Notes: a model not told the origin generated them from the letters alone. A stretch of 64,000 bases of DNA from Dyadobacter sp. CY326 (GCF_021390515.1 NZ_JAJUXI010000002.1:186001-250000), one strand, 5' to 3'. Counted from the first letter of the stretch, positions 35,961-45,737 are shown. Translations and numbers: made by a program.

Positions 35961-36986
35961 ATGAAATACATTTTATGGAGTATTTTAATATTGACGATAA
36001 TTTGGATATGTGCAAAGTTTGTTGGCTGTTCATTTAAAAAAGGTGTTTTCAAGCCCGGCCTTCTTACTACAACGGGATATCATGTTCGTGATCATAGGGT
36101 TTATTACTACGGAGGTCTAATGAATGCTTCTATTCAGGAACTGGCTGAGGTTGACGCTTCGACTTTTGAGGTGGTGCGCCTTGACGATGATATTCCTGGA
36201 AAAGTGAGCAGATCGGACCATGCGCGAGATAAGAAGCATGTTTATTGGAGAGGCCTGCTTATTCCTGGCGCAGATCCGGCATCCTTCAAGGCTTACAATA
36301 TGGAAAGAAGCAGAGATAAGAACTACATGTACGATAAGTTACGGGCCTTTTCAGATGACCCGGATAATTACAAGCATTTGATTGGAGACTTATACACTGA
36401 CACAAAACATATTTATTGGAGCACGGTTATCATTTCCGATGAGCCTGATAATCTTAAATTTAATGTTCGTGCAGACTCCAATTCTATGACTTATCTGGCA
36501 GACAGCAAAGGAGTTTTTGCAAGCAATGGAACGCGCATGAAAGGGGTCGATGCAGCAACATTCAAGCCGTTGCCTAGGTTATATAGTTCGGATAAAAATC
36601 ATGTTTATGTGTTTGATGTGCTGGAATTAAAGATCATTGAAGGTGCCGATCCCGCAAGTTTCAAGTTGCTAGGCGGAGATCACGCAATTGATAAAAAGCA
36701 AGCGTATTGGATGTATGACGTCATAGCTGGTTCCGATGTAAGCACATTTGAAAAAATAAATGAGCTATATGCCAAGGATGGTAAGCAAGTGTACTTTGCA
36801 GCGCAACCTTTGCTGGGATCTGATCCGCAAACTTTTGAAGTCCTACCCGGTCAATTAAGTTGCTCGTATGATAAAAACCATGTGTACTCAGGAAGTAAGG
36901 TTATCCCAAACATACACCCCGCAACTCTGCCCAAGGGTAAGAAATGCAAATTTTGTGATGACGAGCGAATTGTTTTTGAAGAATAA
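35961..36986 (+). CDS. DKNYY-repeat protein with N-terminal membrane anchor
   Basis: A 341-residue protein. A hydrophobic segment near residues 4-23 anchors it; FVGC could be a lipobox. The rest is a repeated unit of about 40 residues with the core D-K-x-x-x-Y: DKKHVYWRG, DKNYMYDKL, DTKHIYWST, DKNHVYVFD, DKKQAYWMY and DKNHVYSGS. Each is followed by a GADPASF-like turn. This is the DKNYY family of surface proteins. Function unknown. It lies 30 bases before the haemoglobin gene. Confidence 0.75.
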   Translation: MKYILWSILILTIIWICAKFVGCSFKKGVFKPGLLTTTGYHVRDHRVYYYGGLMNASIQELAEVDASTFEVVRLDDDIPGKVSRSDHARDKKHVYWRGLLIPGADPASFKAYNMERSRDKNYMYDKLRAFSDDPDNYKHLIGDLYTDTKHIYWSTVIISDEPDNLKFNVRADSNSMTYLADSKGVFASNGTRMKGVDAATFKPLPRLYSSDKNHVYVFDVLELKIIEGADPASFKLLGGDHAIDKKQAYWMYDVIAGSDVSTFEKINELYAKDGKQVYFAAQPLLGSDPQTFEVLPGQLSCSYDKNHVYSGSKVIPNIHPATLPKGKKCKFCDDERIVFEE

Positions 36987-37016
36987 AACGAATAATCCAG
37001 ACACACAGAACAAGCT

Positions 37017-37490
37017 ATGGAACACAAGCAAATCCCAACGTTATATGAATGGGCTGGTGGAATGCCGGTTTTTGAGAAATTGACTGCACTTTTTTATAAG
37101 AAAGTCTTATCAGATTCGCTTTTGGAGCCGGTTTTTAAACATATGTCGACCGAGCATCAGCTGCATGTTGCGCATTTTATTGCGGAGGTTTTTGGCGGGC
37201 CTAAAATGTACAGCACGCAAGAAGGCAGCCATTTCAAAATGATCCAAAAGCATTTATCCAAACACCTGACCGAAGCCCACAGAAAACGCTGGGTAACACT
37301 GCTTTTGGAAACTGCCGACGAAATCAACCTCCCCGACGACCCAGAATTCCGCTCCGCATTCATCGCATACATTGAATGGGGCACGAGAATCGCCGTCCTC
37401 AATTCCAATGTCGACGACCTGACAATGAACCCCGCAGAACCAATGCCCAAATGGGGCTGGGGAGTCCCTGGCGGGCCATTTCTTGGCTGA
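37017..37490 (+). CDS. Truncated haemoglobin, group II-like
   Basis: A 157-residue globin of the trHbO-like group. YEWAGGMPVFEKLTALFYKKVLSDSLLEPVFKHMS is the typical opening, the His in EHQLHVAHFIAEVFGGP region fits helix E, and RKRWVTLLLETADE holds the tryptophan of helix G seen in group II. It binds oxygen or nitric oxide with haem. It sits 30 bases after the DKNYY gene. Confidence 0.85.
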   Translation: MEHKQIPTLYEWAGGMPVFEKLTALFYKKVLSDSLLEPVFKHMSTEHQLHVAHFIAEVFGGPKMYSTQEGSHFKMIQKHLSKHLTEAHRKRWVTLLLETADEINLPDDPEFRSAFIAYIEWGTRIAVLNSNVDDLTMNPAEPMPKWGWGVPGGPFLG

Positions 37491-37543
37491 ATACAGGCGA
37501 AGACCATTATTTTAGAGCAATGCGTCCGTGCATGATACCCTGT

Positions 37544-39304
37544 TTATAACTTCGGCGCGTCCGGTTTATTGGGCGCGTCCCAACCATTTGCTCCCTTCAC
37601 ATTCAATTTGCGGCGGTAAACTTTTTCGTTGGCAGTAACGTAAATCGTGTCGAAATCTTTGCCTCCGAATGCCACGTTGGAGGCCATACCATTTGGCGTT
37701 GGTAATATGGCATTAACTCGGCCGGTTTGATCCAAAACCTGAATTCCAGCGCGTGTTGCCACATAAATGCGTCCTTCGCGATCGCAAGTAACGCCATCGG
37801 CCCAGGCGTTTTCATCGTTGTCTCGAACGTGCAGCCAGCCGAATTTTTGTTTGTGAGCCAATGTGCCGTCTGGCTGGATCTGATATGACCACACCCAGTG
37901 TGTCGCAGATTCCGTGGCGTAAAGCAATGTTTGATCCGGTGAGAGTGCAGCGCCATTTGCAAAGAGCAGGCCTTTGTCAGCAACCACTTTTTCACCGTTT
38001 GGCCTGATCAAAAAAATGGTGCTCGGCTTCTCCCTTCCATCCGGGGCCGTAATGTAAACATTGCCGTTATGCGCAACGGTCACGTCATTTCCCGCAATGT
38101 CTTTGGCGATTTCATGCCTCTGATTTTTAGCATCATAACGAACAATTGAAAGGCTTTTCTTCGCCACTTCATAGCGGTTTCCGTCTTTGTCAAACTCCGC
38201 GCCGCTTGCATTTTCCGAGTCTTCATTAACTGTCACGACCTGGCCATCCAGCCCGACTTTGTATGTTTTGGAATTGGGAATGTCCTGAAAGAAAATTTCA
38301 CCGGACTGGTTTGCCGCGATGCCTTCCGTAAACTTATAACCTTCTGCAACAAGCTCCCATTCCTGGCCAGGTATGAGCATGGCGCTTAACATTTGATTCT
38401 GTGATGGACCTGATTTAACAGGTTTTGGCCAATCCTTCCATAAGAAACGCATGGCTTCGGGAAATAATGCGGTTCCGTGCTTGCCATTGTGGCCGCCTTC
38501 ACCCCATTGATGTTTCACCTCATAACCTGCAAATGTCAGCGCACGAAGCATGGTCTGATTGGCCATCCACCAGTCGCCCGCGTAAATGTTCAGATCATTT
38601 GCGCCGTCCTGCAAGAAAATCCGGATGGGTTTCGGCTCGTATTTTCTGACCAATGTCGGATAACGGTCGGCCCCACGCAGACCTACATACGTTCCGATTG
38701 CACTGTAAACTCTGGTAAATGCATCCGGGCGTTCCCATGCCGCAGTGAATGCGCAAACCGCTCCGCTGCTCGACCCGCCGATTGCACGGTCGTTGCCATT
38801 TTTGGAAAGCCGAATTTGTCGTCCGTCGCTCGTTTTCTGCTTCTCCACTTCGGGTAGAATTTCTTCCAAAATAAATTTGGCATAGGCATCACCCAAACCG
38901 TCATATTCAAAACTTCTGTTAAAACGATCATTGGCCTCGTTTCCATTGGCCGCTTTCACTTTTCCATGCATAACAAAAACGCCGATCGTAACGGGCATTT
39001 CACCTTTATGGATCAGGTTATCAAACACAACAGGCGCTTTCCACTGAATTCCGTCCTGATTGACATAGACACAAGCTGGCTTGTCGGCTTTGTATTGAGC
39101 GGGCACATAGACCCAATATTCGCGCCAAGTTCCGGGGAAAATTTTGGATTGGTCAAATGTAAATTTCAAAACTTCGCCTTTGGGAACGCCGGCCTGCTCT
39201 TCTGAGGCTGGATCGACAGGAAAGTTTTCAGCGGGCGCTTGCGCAAAAAGTGTTTTTATTGATATACAAAAAATGAGAATGAGCGTGCGTGCAATGTGCG
39301 TCAT
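37544..39304 (-). CDS. Exported esterase fused to an SMP-30/gluconolactonase beta-propeller
   Basis: A 586-residue fusion protein with a signal peptide ending at LFAQ (residue 22). Residues about 40-290 form an enterochelin-esterase/feruloyl-esterase-like hydrolase with a nucleophile in GGSSSG (Ser179) and a GGHNGKHG loop that likely holds the catalytic His. Residues about 310-575 are an SMP-30/gluconolactonase propeller: EFDKDGNRYEVAKKSL, NGAALSPDQTLLYATES and ADGVTCDREGRIYVAT. The pair could release an acyl or lactone group from a sugar. It ends a minus-strand run after the DUF1624 gene. Confidence 0.8.
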   Translation of the reverse strand: MTHIARTLILIFCISIKTLFAQAPAENFPVDPASEEQAGVPKGEVLKFTFDQSKIFPGTWREYWVYVPAQYKADKPACVYVNQDGIQWKAPVVFDNLIHKGEMPVTIGVFVMHGKVKAANGNEANDRFNRSFEYDGLGDAYAKFILEEILPEVEKQKTSDGRQIRLSKNGNDRAIGGSSSGAVCAFTAAWERPDAFTRVYSAIGTYVGLRGADRYPTLVRKYEPKPIRIFLQDGANDLNIYAGDWWMANQTMLRALTFAGYEVKHQWGEGGHNGKHGTALFPEAMRFLWKDWPKPVKSGPSQNQMLSAMLIPGQEWELVAEGYKFTEGIAANQSGEIFFQDIPNSKTYKVGLDGQVVTVNEDSENASGAEFDKDGNRYEVAKKSLSIVRYDAKNQRHEIAKDIAGNDVTVAHNGNVYITAPDGREKPSTIFLIRPNGEKVVADKGLLFANGAALSPDQTLLYATESATHWVWSYQIQPDGTLAHKQKFGWLHVRDNDENAWADGVTCDREGRIYVATRAGIQVLDQTGRVNAILPTPNGMASNVAFGGKDFDTIYVTANEKVYRRKLNVKGANGWDAPNKPDAPKL

Positions 39305-39351
39305 AATGAACTTTGGTTAGGAAGGTTTTAATGTAAAGAGTTTTATAAATG

Positions 39352-40542
39352 CTATAAATAGCTCAGCCACCATTGTTTGTTTCGTTCACGGTAATTCCCA
39401 AACCACTTGCAAGGATAGTAAAGTGCCAGGAAAATGGAAATCCAGATCACGTAGACCATTCCCAAACTATATCCAAAATCAACGGGGCGAAATTTGAAGA
39501 AAAGCTCCGGCGCCGTTGCCTGCGTCCAGGTGTAACCCGATGACAAGACGGCGACCATGGTCAGCAGGTGGATCAGGTAAAAGTGCAGCATGAAATAAAA
39601 GAATGGCACTTTTCCATACACGGTAAAAAAACGTGTCAGTTTTGTGTTCGTGTGCTCGGTTAATGCCAGCAAAATCAAGATTGGCCCAAGGGTCATGAGC
39701 GAGAAAAGCAGTGATGGCGGATATTTTGAGGCATTCAGGAAGGAGAAAAATGTCCGGAATCCTTCGATTTGCACACTCCACGGAGCCTGGTCTCCGTAAA
39801 CATTGATCAGGCGTAATGTGATGAAAATCACAATTGCCGCAGCTCCCGATTGCAATAACAGCTTTTTGCGTTTCTGCTCAGGAAAAGCGCGGTTGTAAAT
39901 TACGCCCAGTCCATATCCGGACATCATAATGCCCGCCCAGGGCAGGATTACATAAAGAAAAGCAATGTTGCCGCCGTCGCCTCTTGGCACAAAAAGCCCT
40001 GCTCCTTTCATAAAAATGCCGAGAAAAATATCAAGTCCTGAGCCTGGCGCCGCTTTAACAAGATCGAAAAGATTATGTCCGAAAATGAGGACAAGGCCTG
40101 CGATTAAAATGGTTTTTGGTGAAAAGAAACGTACAAACAAGCCCAAAACAAGCATGCTGGTTCCCAGCGCCCAGAGCACGGCCAGGAAAATGGTTTTGAA
40201 TGTTACATCAAATGAAAAAGCAAATGTCATGAATGTGAGTTCCACGACAATGAGCCACAAACCGCGCTTTAACAGGAAAGAAGATGTCTCAGCAGTTGTT
40301 TTATTTTGCCCTGATAAATAGGCGGAAATGCCGGAAAGAAGCATGAAAGACGGCGCACAGAAATGCGTAATCCATCTCGTAAAAAACAGCGCTCCGTGGG
40401 TCGTTGCTGGATCGAGCGGGTCGGCGGTGAATGCCGTGATGTGGAAATAATCACGAACATGATCCAGTGCCATGATGACCATTATAAGCCCGCGGACCGT
40501 GTCAATAGACTTTACGCGCAAGGAGATTCCGTTAGTTGGCAT
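39352..40542 (-). CDS. DUF1624 multi-span membrane protein
   Basis: A 396-residue membrane protein with about ten hydrophobic segments. RVKSIDTVRGLIMVIMALDHVRDYFH is the family signature; related proteins include heparan-alpha-glucosaminide acetyltransferase, and acyl transfer across the membrane has been proposed. The substrate is unknown. It lies between the ROK kinase and the esterase/SMP-30 gene on the same strand, with gaps of 103 and 47 bases. Confidence 0.8.
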   Translation of the reverse strand: MPTNGISLRVKSIDTVRGLIMVIMALDHVRDYFHITAFTADPLDPATTHGALFFTRWITHFCAPSFMLLSGISAYLSGQNKTTAETSSFLLKRGLWLIVVELTFMTFAFSFDVTFKTIFLAVLWALGTSMLVLGLFVRFFSPKTILIAGLVLIFGHNLFDLVKAAPGSGLDIFLGIFMKGAGLFVPRGDGGNIAFLYVILPWAGIMMSGYGLGVIYNRAFPEQKRKKLLLQSGAAAIVIFITLRLINVYGDQAPWSVQIEGFRTFFSFLNASKYPPSLLFSLMTLGPILILLALTEHTNTKLTRFFTVYGKVPFFYFMLHFYLIHLLTMVAVLSSGYTWTQATAPELFFKFRPVDFGYSLGMVYVIWISIFLALYYPCKWFGNYRERNKQWWLSYL

Positions 40543-40645
40543 ACAACCAAAGTTTTCCGATAAAGGTGATTTTATTCACTAAGAAGCTTCGGAAAACGCT
40601 GGTTTACTGTTGATAACATTTCGAAATCCCCTTGCTACGCGTGTT

Positions 40646-41545
40646 TTACAAAAGTGCGGCCCCAAAAACCCCTGCGCTATCGCCCAGTTTTGGTTTCAGG
40701 ATGGGCGTGGTCACGACACCTTTGTTAAAAATGTATTTTTTTATCTTTTCAAAACCTGCCGTATAAAGCAGCTCCACATTGCCTACGCCGCCGCCAATCA
40801 CAATCAAACCCGGATCGAGCACATTGATTAATGTTGAGATTGCGCGGCCGTAAAATTCGAGCAGCCGTTCAATGGTTGCTTTGGCGAACTCATCCTTGCC
40901 TTCGTGATAGCGCTCCAAAATCACTTTCATCGTCAATTTTTCCCCGCTAACCTGCTCATAAAAACGCTCCAACGCGGGACCGGAAATGACTTGTTCAACG
41001 CAACCGGCTTTTCCGCAATAACAAGGTTCGCCGTTTTCTTCCAGAATGTTATGGCCCCATTCGCCGCCGATTCCGTGATGACCAGCAATGATTTTATTGT
41101 TAACGACCAATCCACCGCCCACGCCCGTCCCCATAATGACACCAAAAACGACCTCAGCTTTGGGATAATCCTTTCCCGCTCCGATCAATGCTTCTGCTAG
41201 AGCAAAGCAATTGGCATCATTAGCCAGCTGAACTGGAATGCCTAATATTTTTTCAAGATCAGCTTTCAACGGCATGCCATTGAGACAGATCGTGTTGGAG
41301 TTTTTCATCAGCTGAGAATCAGGCTCCAAAACGCCCGGCGTAGCGAAACCAAGGCGCGTCGGCTTCTCCCCCACTTGCTCGGCAACCTGATCGATGAGCT
41401 TTTTGATTTGCGATAAGATATGCTCATATCCTTTTGCCGATTCGGTCGGAAGGCGCATGCGCACGACCACTTCCAGGTTCCGGTCCGGATCCAGAACGGC
41501 ACATTCTATTTTTGTTCCTCCTAAGTCAATTCCCCAGAGTTTCAT
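40646..41545 (-). CDS. ROK family sugar kinase (fructokinase/glucokinase-like)
   Basis: A 299-residue cytoplasmic sugar kinase. WGIDLGGTKIECAVLDP is the phosphate-binding motif. The ROK zinc motif is GHNILEENGEPCYCGKAGCVEQVISGPAL with its Cys cluster and His. The catalytic Asp is in ANDANCFALAE. It phosphorylates a hexose with ATP. It is 78 bases downstream of a sugar transporter of the FucP type, which together give an uptake-and-phosphorylation pair. Confidence 0.88.
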   Translation of the reverse strand: MKLWGIDLGGTKIECAVLDPDRNLEVVVRMRLPTESAKGYEHILSQIKKLIDQVAEQVGEKPTRLGFATPGVLEPDSQLMKNSNTICLNGMPLKADLEKILGIPVQLANDANCFALAEALIGAGKDYPKAEVVFGVIMGTGVGGGLVVNNKIIAGHHGIGGEWGHNILEENGEPCYCGKAGCVEQVISGPALERFYEQVSGEKLTMKVILERYHEGKDEFAKATIERLLEFYGRAISTLINVLDPGLIVIGGGVGNVELLYTAGFEKIKKYIFNKGVVTTPILKPKLGDSAGVFGAALL

Positions 41546-41623
41546 AATGATAAGGCTGTCGGCATTGGCTTTCAGCTTGCTGTTTTATTGGTAAATAGTT
41601 AAATTTTGATGGACAAAAAGTGC

Positions 41624-42868
41624 TTAACGCACCTTGTAATATTTATATCCAAACAAGAAAATCACCGCGTAGCAAATGATTGGCAGATAATAAGCATGCG
41701 CCACATCAGATTCCGCAACGGCTCCCATCGCAAATGGAAAGAATGCGCCGCCCACGACCCCCATTGAAATAAAAGAGGAAGCCTGTTGCGTATGCGCTCC
41801 CAAATTTTTCAATCCCAAACTAAAAATGGTCGGGAACATAATGCTGAAAAAGAAGTTGAGCATCATTAAAGCAATGAATGAAGGCCAGCCCCAGCTTTGC
41901 GCAACAATCAGACACATGACAATATTACAAGCTGCAAAAACGGCTAGAAGCGAATGCGGCGCGATAAAACGCATCAGGAATGTTCCTACAAAACGGCCCG
42001 TTAGCATCAGCACAAAGAACAGGATCATGTAATTTCCTGCGACTGCGTCTGTGAAACCCATTTTTTCGTGGCCATAATTGATAAAAAATGCCCACGTTCC
42101 GGCTTGTGCAGCCACATTGAAAAACTGCGTAAAAACAGCCCATTTGAAATGTCTGTGCTCAAAAAGTCCTTTCTCCGGATGCGTGTCAATGTTAGCCGCA
42201 TCTGGATTGGCAGCCACGTGCGGATCAGTAAGTTCCGGGACTTTTACAAATGAAAACAGGACCGCAATTGTGGCGATCACGCTTCCGATTACAATATATA
42301 ATGTCTTCACAGATGTCAGATCCGTGCTGCCTTCTACATTATTTCTTAACAAAAAATAGGAACCAACTGCGGGCCCAATGATTGTTCCCAATGCATTGAA
42401 AGCCTGAGCAAAGTTGATGCGCATATCACTCGTGCGCTGGTCGCCCAGTGACGCGACGAACGGGTGTGCAACGGTTTCCAATGTTGAAATTCCGCACCCG
42501 AGGATAAACAATGCGCCACCAAAAAATGGAAACGAAGCCGCGGCAGCCGCTGGCACAAACAGGAATGAGCCCAATGCAAAAAGCGACAATCCGAAAAGGA
42601 CACCGTTTTTGTAGCCAAAACGCTTCATAAAAAGCCCGGCCGGAATGCCCATCACGCCATAAGCGCCGAAAATGGCAAATTGTACGAACGCGGATTGCGT
42701 TTTGGTAAGACTTAAAACGTGTTGAAAATGTTTATTCAAAACGTCGCCCATCGTAATGGCAATTCCCCAGAACATGAAAAGAGACGTGACGAAGATGAGT
42801 GTGATGAGATATCGGTTTTCAGTGAATCGGGCTTTTGTGGGTTCCACAGTCGAGGAATAGTTGCTCAT
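41624..42868 (-). CDS. FucP-like sugar:H+ symporter (MFS)
   Basis: A 414-residue MFS permease of the FucP/GlcP group with 12 membrane segments. VTSLFMFWGIAITMGDVLNKHFQHVLSLTKTQSAFVQFAIFGAYGVM is the typical opening. PAGLFMKRFGYKNG is the conserved loop. It imports a monosaccharide. It precedes the ROK kinase on the same strand, and both belong to a run that goes on to the DUF1624 and esterase/SMP-30 genes. Confidence 0.85.
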   Translation of the reverse strand: MSNYSSTVEPTKARFTENRYLITLIFVTSLFMFWGIAITMGDVLNKHFQHVLSLTKTQSAFVQFAIFGAYGVMGIPAGLFMKRFGYKNGVLFGLSLFALGSFLFVPAAAAASFPFFGGALFILGCGISTLETVAHPFVASLGDQRTSDMRINFAQAFNALGTIIGPAVGSYFLLRNNVEGSTDLTSVKTLYIVIGSVIATIAVLFSFVKVPELTDPHVAANPDAANIDTHPEKGLFEHRHFKWAVFTQFFNVAAQAGTWAFFINYGHEKMGFTDAVAGNYMILFFVLMLTGRFVGTFLMRFIAPHSLLAVFAACNIVMCLIVAQSWGWPSFIALMMLNFFFSIMFPTIFSLGLKNLGAHTQQASSFISMGVVGGAFFPFAMGAVAESDVAHAYYLPIICYAVIFLFGYKYYKVR

Positions 42869-42953
42869 TTATCTGAATAGTAAAATTAAATGTAAGGTAG
42901 GTTCTATTGTTGCAAATGTAAATTAGAGAAAATTAAAAACTGTTTCCAATCGA

Positions 42954-43796
42954 TCAGTCAATCGCTGCTGTTTTCGGATTCTTTTTATTGAAATAATTAC
43001 TCATAAAAAGAAGCTGATATTGGACTGCATTGGTCCAGTAAGCCCAATTGTGCGCACCCGGACGCACAAGATAATCGTGTGGGATATTTCTGTAAACGAG
43101 CTGATCGTGCAGGTTTTCGTTCACTTTGAAAAAGAAATCGTCCGTGCCGCAATCGATAATGAGCGCCAATGCATTAGGCGTCAGCAAATGCAGCATGTTC
43201 ACAACCGTATTTTTCTCCCAGCGCTCGGGCTGCTCAGCGTATTTACCCAAGTTCTCAGCCATGCCCCAGTTATTGGGAAATGGGCGAATGTCCACACCGC
43301 CGCTCATGCTTCCGGCTGCTCCAAAAACATCCTGATGTTTGAATGCCAGATACAAAGCGCCATGTCCGCCCATGCTGAGGCCGGTAATGCCACGTCCGCT
43401 TTTGTCTTTAATTGTTTTGTATTTGCTGTCAATGTGCGCGACCAGCTCTTTGGAAACATAAGTTTCGAATTGTGATTTGGCATCAATCGGACTGTCCCAA
43501 TACCAGCTGCTGTAACCGCCATCCGGGCAAACAATGATCATATTATGCAAGTCGGCAGCTTTTTGAAAACCCGGGACTTTGGAAATCCAGTCGGCGTGGT
43601 TGCCGCTGTGGCCGTGCAACAAATAAACGACCGGAAAGGCCTTACCTGCCTCATATTGGTCGGGGCGGATGATAACGGCTTTGAGATTTTTCTTCATTGC
43701 ATTGCTGTAAACCTGGATTGTGTCCACGGTTGCGGCATGGGTCATCAGGCGCAGGCCAATGCAAAAGAACATTAGTAAGAGAGCTTTTCTTTTCAT
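42954..43796 (-). CDS. Exported esterase (FrmB/esterase D family)
   Basis: An alpha/beta hydrolase of 280 residues, exported (signal peptide through THAATV). FPVVYLLHGHSGNHADW is the oxyanion region. The nucleophile motif G-L-S-M-G-G has Ser141, with Asp219/220 in DCGTDDFF and His249 in GAHNW as probable partners. It cleaves esters, perhaps acyl groups from glycans. It lies 85 bases upstream of the sugar transporter and may be the first gene of that operon. Confidence 0.8.
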   Translation of the reverse strand: MKRKALLLMFFCIGLRLMTHAATVDTIQVYSNAMKKNLKAVIIRPDQYEAGKAFPVVYLLHGHSGNHADWISKVPGFQKAADLHNMIIVCPDGGYSSWYWDSPIDAKSQFETYVSKELVAHIDSKYKTIKDKSGRGITGLSMGGHGALYLAFKHQDVFGAAGSMSGGVDIRPFPNNWGMAENLGKYAEQPERWEKNTVVNMLHLLTPNALALIIDCGTDDFFFKVNENLHDQLVYRNIPHDYLVRPGAHNWAYWTNAVQYQLLFMSNYFNKKNPKTAAID

Positions 43797-43962
43797 AAAG
43801 TTTGAGAAATTTTTCTACAACTTGAAGCTATGCTGTTAGTCATTTAATTGCAAAATTGTAGAATGCGGGGAATATTGACGCCTTATTTTGAGAAGAGTTT
43901 GCTGGCATTCTAATTGATATAATGTCATTGTCACATTAACTCTAACTCAAAATATTAAGACA

Positions 43963-44127
43963 ATGGGAAATCTTCTTTATACAATAGCTGTCATTCTGGT
44001 CATTATATGGCTGATCGGTTATTTTGGCTTCGCTAGCTTTGGAATGGGTAACATCATTCACATTCTTTTGGTGATTGCAGTTGTTGCAATAATTCTTCGT
44101 GTGATTCGTGGCGACAGGGTTGTGTAA
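43963..44127 (+). CDS. Small membrane protein (lmo0937 family)
   Basis: A 54-residue protein of two hydrophobic helices: LLYTIAVILVIIWLIGYFGF and IIHILLVIAVVAIILRVI. A basic C-terminal end (RGDRVV) suits a membrane protein. It matches the lmo0937 family in order and spacing (W-L-I-G-Y-F-G-F). Function unknown. Upstream lies a 166-base gap, and a strong hairpin follows. Confidence 0.8.
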   Translation: MGNLLYTIAVILVIIWLIGYFGFASFGMGNIIHILLVIAVVAIILRVIRGDRVV

Positions 44128-44150
44128 GGAAAATACCTATTAGATAAGCA

Positions 44151-44192
44151 AAGGCCCGGAATGGATGTTTTTAACATCGTTCCGGGCTTTTA
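44151..44192. terminator. Terminator shared by lmo0937 and tesA genes
   Basis: GCCCGGAATGGATGTT (from 44154) and AACATCGTTCCGGGC pair with one bulge around TTT, flanked by AAAG and CTTTT. It sits between convergent genes and can stop both. Confidence 0.8.
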
Positions 44193-44220
44193 ATTTGTGC
44201 ACATACTGATAATGAAGTCG

Positions 44221-44904
44221 TTATAACAAATCTTTAATTTTTACCCAGACATTCTCTGCAAGGATCTTGTGTCCTTCTTCTGTTGGGTGAATGCCATCAG
44301 GCAGGTTAAGCTTTGCTTCGCCGCCGACGCCTTCAAGCAAGAATGGGATGAGCGTAAGGTCATTGGTTTTGGCAATGTCGCCATAAACCGCCTTGAAATC
44401 AGCAGCATATTTTTGACCCATGTTCGGTGGAATCTGCATTCCCGCGAGCACGAGTTTAGCGTCGGGATATTTGGCGCGCACTTTATCTAAAATCGCTTGC
44501 AGATTTTTCTTCGTTTCAGAAACCGGAATGCCCCTTAATCCGTCGTTTCCGCCCAATTCCAGCACAAAAATGTCCAAAGGCTGTTTCAAAAGCCAGTCGA
44601 TGCGGCTGTTGCCGCCCGAGGTCGTTTCGCCGCTGACGCCGGCATTGATCACTTTATAATCAAGATTTAACGAATCCAGACGTTTCTGGATCAAGCCCGC
44701 GAAGCCTTTTGACGGATCATCCAGACCGTAAGCGGCCGTTAAGCTGTTCCCAAAGAAAACAATCGTTTTTTTAGCGGATGTTGCTGGTTTTGAAGCCGTT
44801 TTGGAAGCATCCGTCGTTTCCACAGTCTCCTTTTTTTCGTTATTGCAAGAAATTAAAACTGCCATTAAAAGCAGCAGTTGAGGCATAAAGCGAAAGCGAT
44901 TCAT
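44221..44904 (-). CDS. tesA: SGNH/GDSL arylesterase, TesA-like lipoprotein
   Basis: A serine hydrolase of 227 residues of the TesA group (acyl-CoA thioesterase/lysophospholipase). The start at 44904 (MNRFRFMPQ) gives a lipobox ISC (Cys20); the longer frame would bury it. Block I is FFGNSLTAAYG with Ser54, block II is GVSGETTSGG, block III is GGNDGLRG, and the catalytic Asp-His pair is in DGIHPTEEGH. It is divergent from a YbbA/YbbP ABC pair, as in E. coli tesA-ybbAP, which suggests a shared task in clearing lipid or acyl products. Confidence 0.85.
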   Translation of the reverse strand: MNRFRFMPQLLLLMAVLISCNNEKKETVETTDASKTASKPATSAKKTIVFFGNSLTAAYGLDDPSKGFAGLIQKRLDSLNLDYKVINAGVSGETTSGGNSRIDWLLKQPLDIFVLELGGNDGLRGIPVSETKKNLQAILDKVRAKYPDAKLVLAGMQIPPNMGQKYAADFKAVYGDIAKTNDLTLIPFLLEGVGGEAKLNLPDGIHPTEEGHKILAENVWVKIKDLL

Positions 44905-45066
44905 ATTGATCAACGGGTAAGTAATGTTGAGGCAAAGGCCGTTCATTTAGTTTTAAACGCCGTTTAGCCTATATTTATGTGCAACGTTAATCCAAAAGAG
45001 CCAAATTGGAGTAAATCAAATTGCCTTGTTTTGGCACTGCGGAAAACATAAAATTATAAACAATTG

Positions 45067-45735
45067 ATGGATACCATACTCGATCTGCAACAGGTTAGTA
45101 AAATATATAAAAGTGGCGACCGTTCCCTGACCGTTTTAGACAATATCAATTTTTCAATCACTGCCGGTTCCACCATGTCGATTGTTGGGCCATCCGGAAG
45201 TGGAAAAACGACATTACTGGGCCTGTGCGCCGGTTTGGATCGCGCCACGTCGGGCAATGTTGAATTACATGGCACGAGGCTGAATGGGCTTAGCGAAGAT
45301 CAGCTTGCGGCGGTCAGAAACCAATATGTAGGCTTCATTTTCCAAAATTTTCAATTGCTGCCGACATTGACGGCGCTTGAAAATGTAATGGTTCCTTTGG
45401 AGCTCCGGGGCGAAAAAAATATCAAGCCGCGCGCGCTCGACCTGCTTGACAAAGTAGGCCTCGGCGAACGAAGCCACCATTATCCCACCCAACTTTCGGG
45501 CGGAGAGCAGCAGCGCGTTTCCCTTGCGCGCGCATTCTCTAACAAGCCGCAGATCCTTTTTGCCGATGAGCCAACGGGAAATCTCGACGCCGAAACCAGC
45601 GAAAAGGTCGTAAAACTGCTTTTTGATCTGAATAAAGAAGCCGGAACAACACTGGTTTTGGTAACCCACGATCTGGAACTGGCTGCAAAAACACAACGGA
45701 TTATTCGCATCAAAGGCGGCAAGCTGGTTGAATAA
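45067..45735 (+). CDS. ybbA: ABC transporter ATPase, YbbA/LolD-like
   Basis: A 222-residue ATPase of the MacB/LolD/YbbA group. Walker A is GPSGSGKTTLLG (about 42-53), the signature is LSGGEQQRVSLARA, and Walker B is ILFADEPTGNLD. MMDTIL could also start one codon upstream. It is followed after 84 bases by the large permease, with a hairpin repeat in between. It is divergent from tesA. It probably energises lipid or lipoprotein release; YbbAP's own role is not settled. Confidence 0.9.
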   Translation: MDTILDLQQVSKIYKSGDRSLTVLDNINFSITAGSTMSIVGPSGSGKTTLLGLCAGLDRATSGNVELHGTRLNGLSEDQLAAVRNQYVGFIFQNFQLLPTLTALENVMVPLELRGEKNIKPRALDLLDKVGLGERSHHYPTQLSGGEQQRVSLARAFSNKPQILFADEPTGNLDAETSEKVVKLLFDLNKEAGTTLVLVTHDLELAAKTQRIIRIKGGKLVE

Positions 45736-45737
45736 CT

